DNA of 64,000 nt from Typha latifolia (lineage: Eukaryota > Streptophyta > Magnoliopsida > Poales > Typhaceae): positions 3,483,188 to 3,547,187 of the forward strand of contig CM034101.1 in the NCBI GenBank assembly GCA_019914945.1. Direction: 5' to 3'. Every line of letters begins with the position of its first letter. The first letter of the stretch is position 1. Both the position numbers and the translations under genes were made by a program. A model generated the notes under the pieces. The model worked only from the letters and a program-made list of their open reading frames with translations. It was not told the origin of the DNA and did no database searches. Below, in pieces: positions 63,612-64,000 of the stretch.

Positions 63612-63833
63612 GAGACGGAGAGATTTAGAGAAAGACGGAGCTTTTGCATATAACACCTTAAACTTTTGAGAATTTTGAAGGGTTATTTTTTGCATGCATA
63701 TCCTTAACAAAACTCGGATTTACCAAAATTTGCCTGTATACCTGTCAGTATGCATAGATGCCATTTCGGTTATTTTAAAATAAGTATAGAAAATAAATAG
63801 AGAAATGTGTGAAAACTAGAATAATTGAAAAGG

Positions 63834-63851
63834 TATATATATATATATATA
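63834..63851. repeat. (TA)n microsatellite
   Basis: Eighteen bases of alternating T and A upstream of the CAT gene. The rest of 63,612-64,000 is AT-rich with nothing recognised. Confidence 0.85.
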
Positions 63852-64000
63852 ACCATTTTTATTTACAATATTATTACTAAATACTAAATTACTTATTCAA
63901 TATCACAGATTGCTATAAGAATTTCATTTAACTCATCTTACTCAGGACCCCTGATACCGAGTTAGGTACCAATTTATCCGTTTAATTCTTCCTGCATTAA

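Noticed and set aside
1..64000. CRISPR arrays, operons, tRNA or rRNA genes
   Set aside because: The window is plant nuclear DNA. No spaced repeat array and no tRNA cloverleaf or rRNA segment was recognised; the pol III boxes found belong to SINE-like elements.

Overview
This is a nuclear plant DNA window. The genes are intron-rich with GT-AG junctions, plant-specific families are present (class III HD-ZIP, BZR, AIR9, CAT-type amino acid transporter), and the non-coding DNA is AT-rich with plant-type SINEs, MITEs, short LTR elements and a Mutator-like element. The strongly GC-rich first exons of the BZR and CAT genes beside AT-rich genes suggest a monocot, probably not a grass. That is an inference; the species cannot be read from the sequence.

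Layout. (1) 1-1,406: 5' part of a class III HD-ZIP transcription factor on the minus strand, running off the left edge, with a GA-rich leader carrying an upstream ORF. (2) 1,407-6,870: gene-poor DNA with microsatellites and one possible non-coding transcription unit near 5.09-5.7 kb. (3) 6,871-7,300: a small tandem duplication split by a truncated LINE. (4) 7,935-14,060: a five-coding-exon NF-YA gene (minus). (5) 16,446-17,059: a two-exon BZR-domain gene (plus). (6) 18,133-24,288: the U3 snoRNP WD40 protein RRP9/U3-55K (YAO) in seven exons (minus). (7) 26,368-28,916: ribosomal protein eS12 in four exons (plus), divergent from RRP9; both leaders carry telo-box-like motifs. (8) 28,917-32,800: intergenic DNA with two MITE-like elements. 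(9) 32,820-58,943: AIR9, a large microtubule-associated protein. I assembled 37 coding exons joining in one frame to 1,692 residues: basic Ser-rich N-terminus, LRR block, eleven A9-type repeats, C-terminal domain. (10) 59,948-63,510: a three-exon CAT1-like cationic amino acid transporter (minus).

All complete gene models were checked by exon phase and total length: NF-YA 229 aa, BZR 173 aa, RRP9 522 aa, eS12 137 aa, AIR9 1,692 aa, CAT 596 aa. The genes do not form a pathway. RRP9 and eS12 both serve ribosome production and may share growth-linked control.

I did not find a clearly new biological system. The most unusual structure is inside AIR9: a complete Mutator-like element with 9-bp target duplications nested in a miniature LTR element, whose unoccupied relative lies 5.7 kb away in another intron of the same gene, plus two tandem duplications that copy exon ends together with their splice donors.
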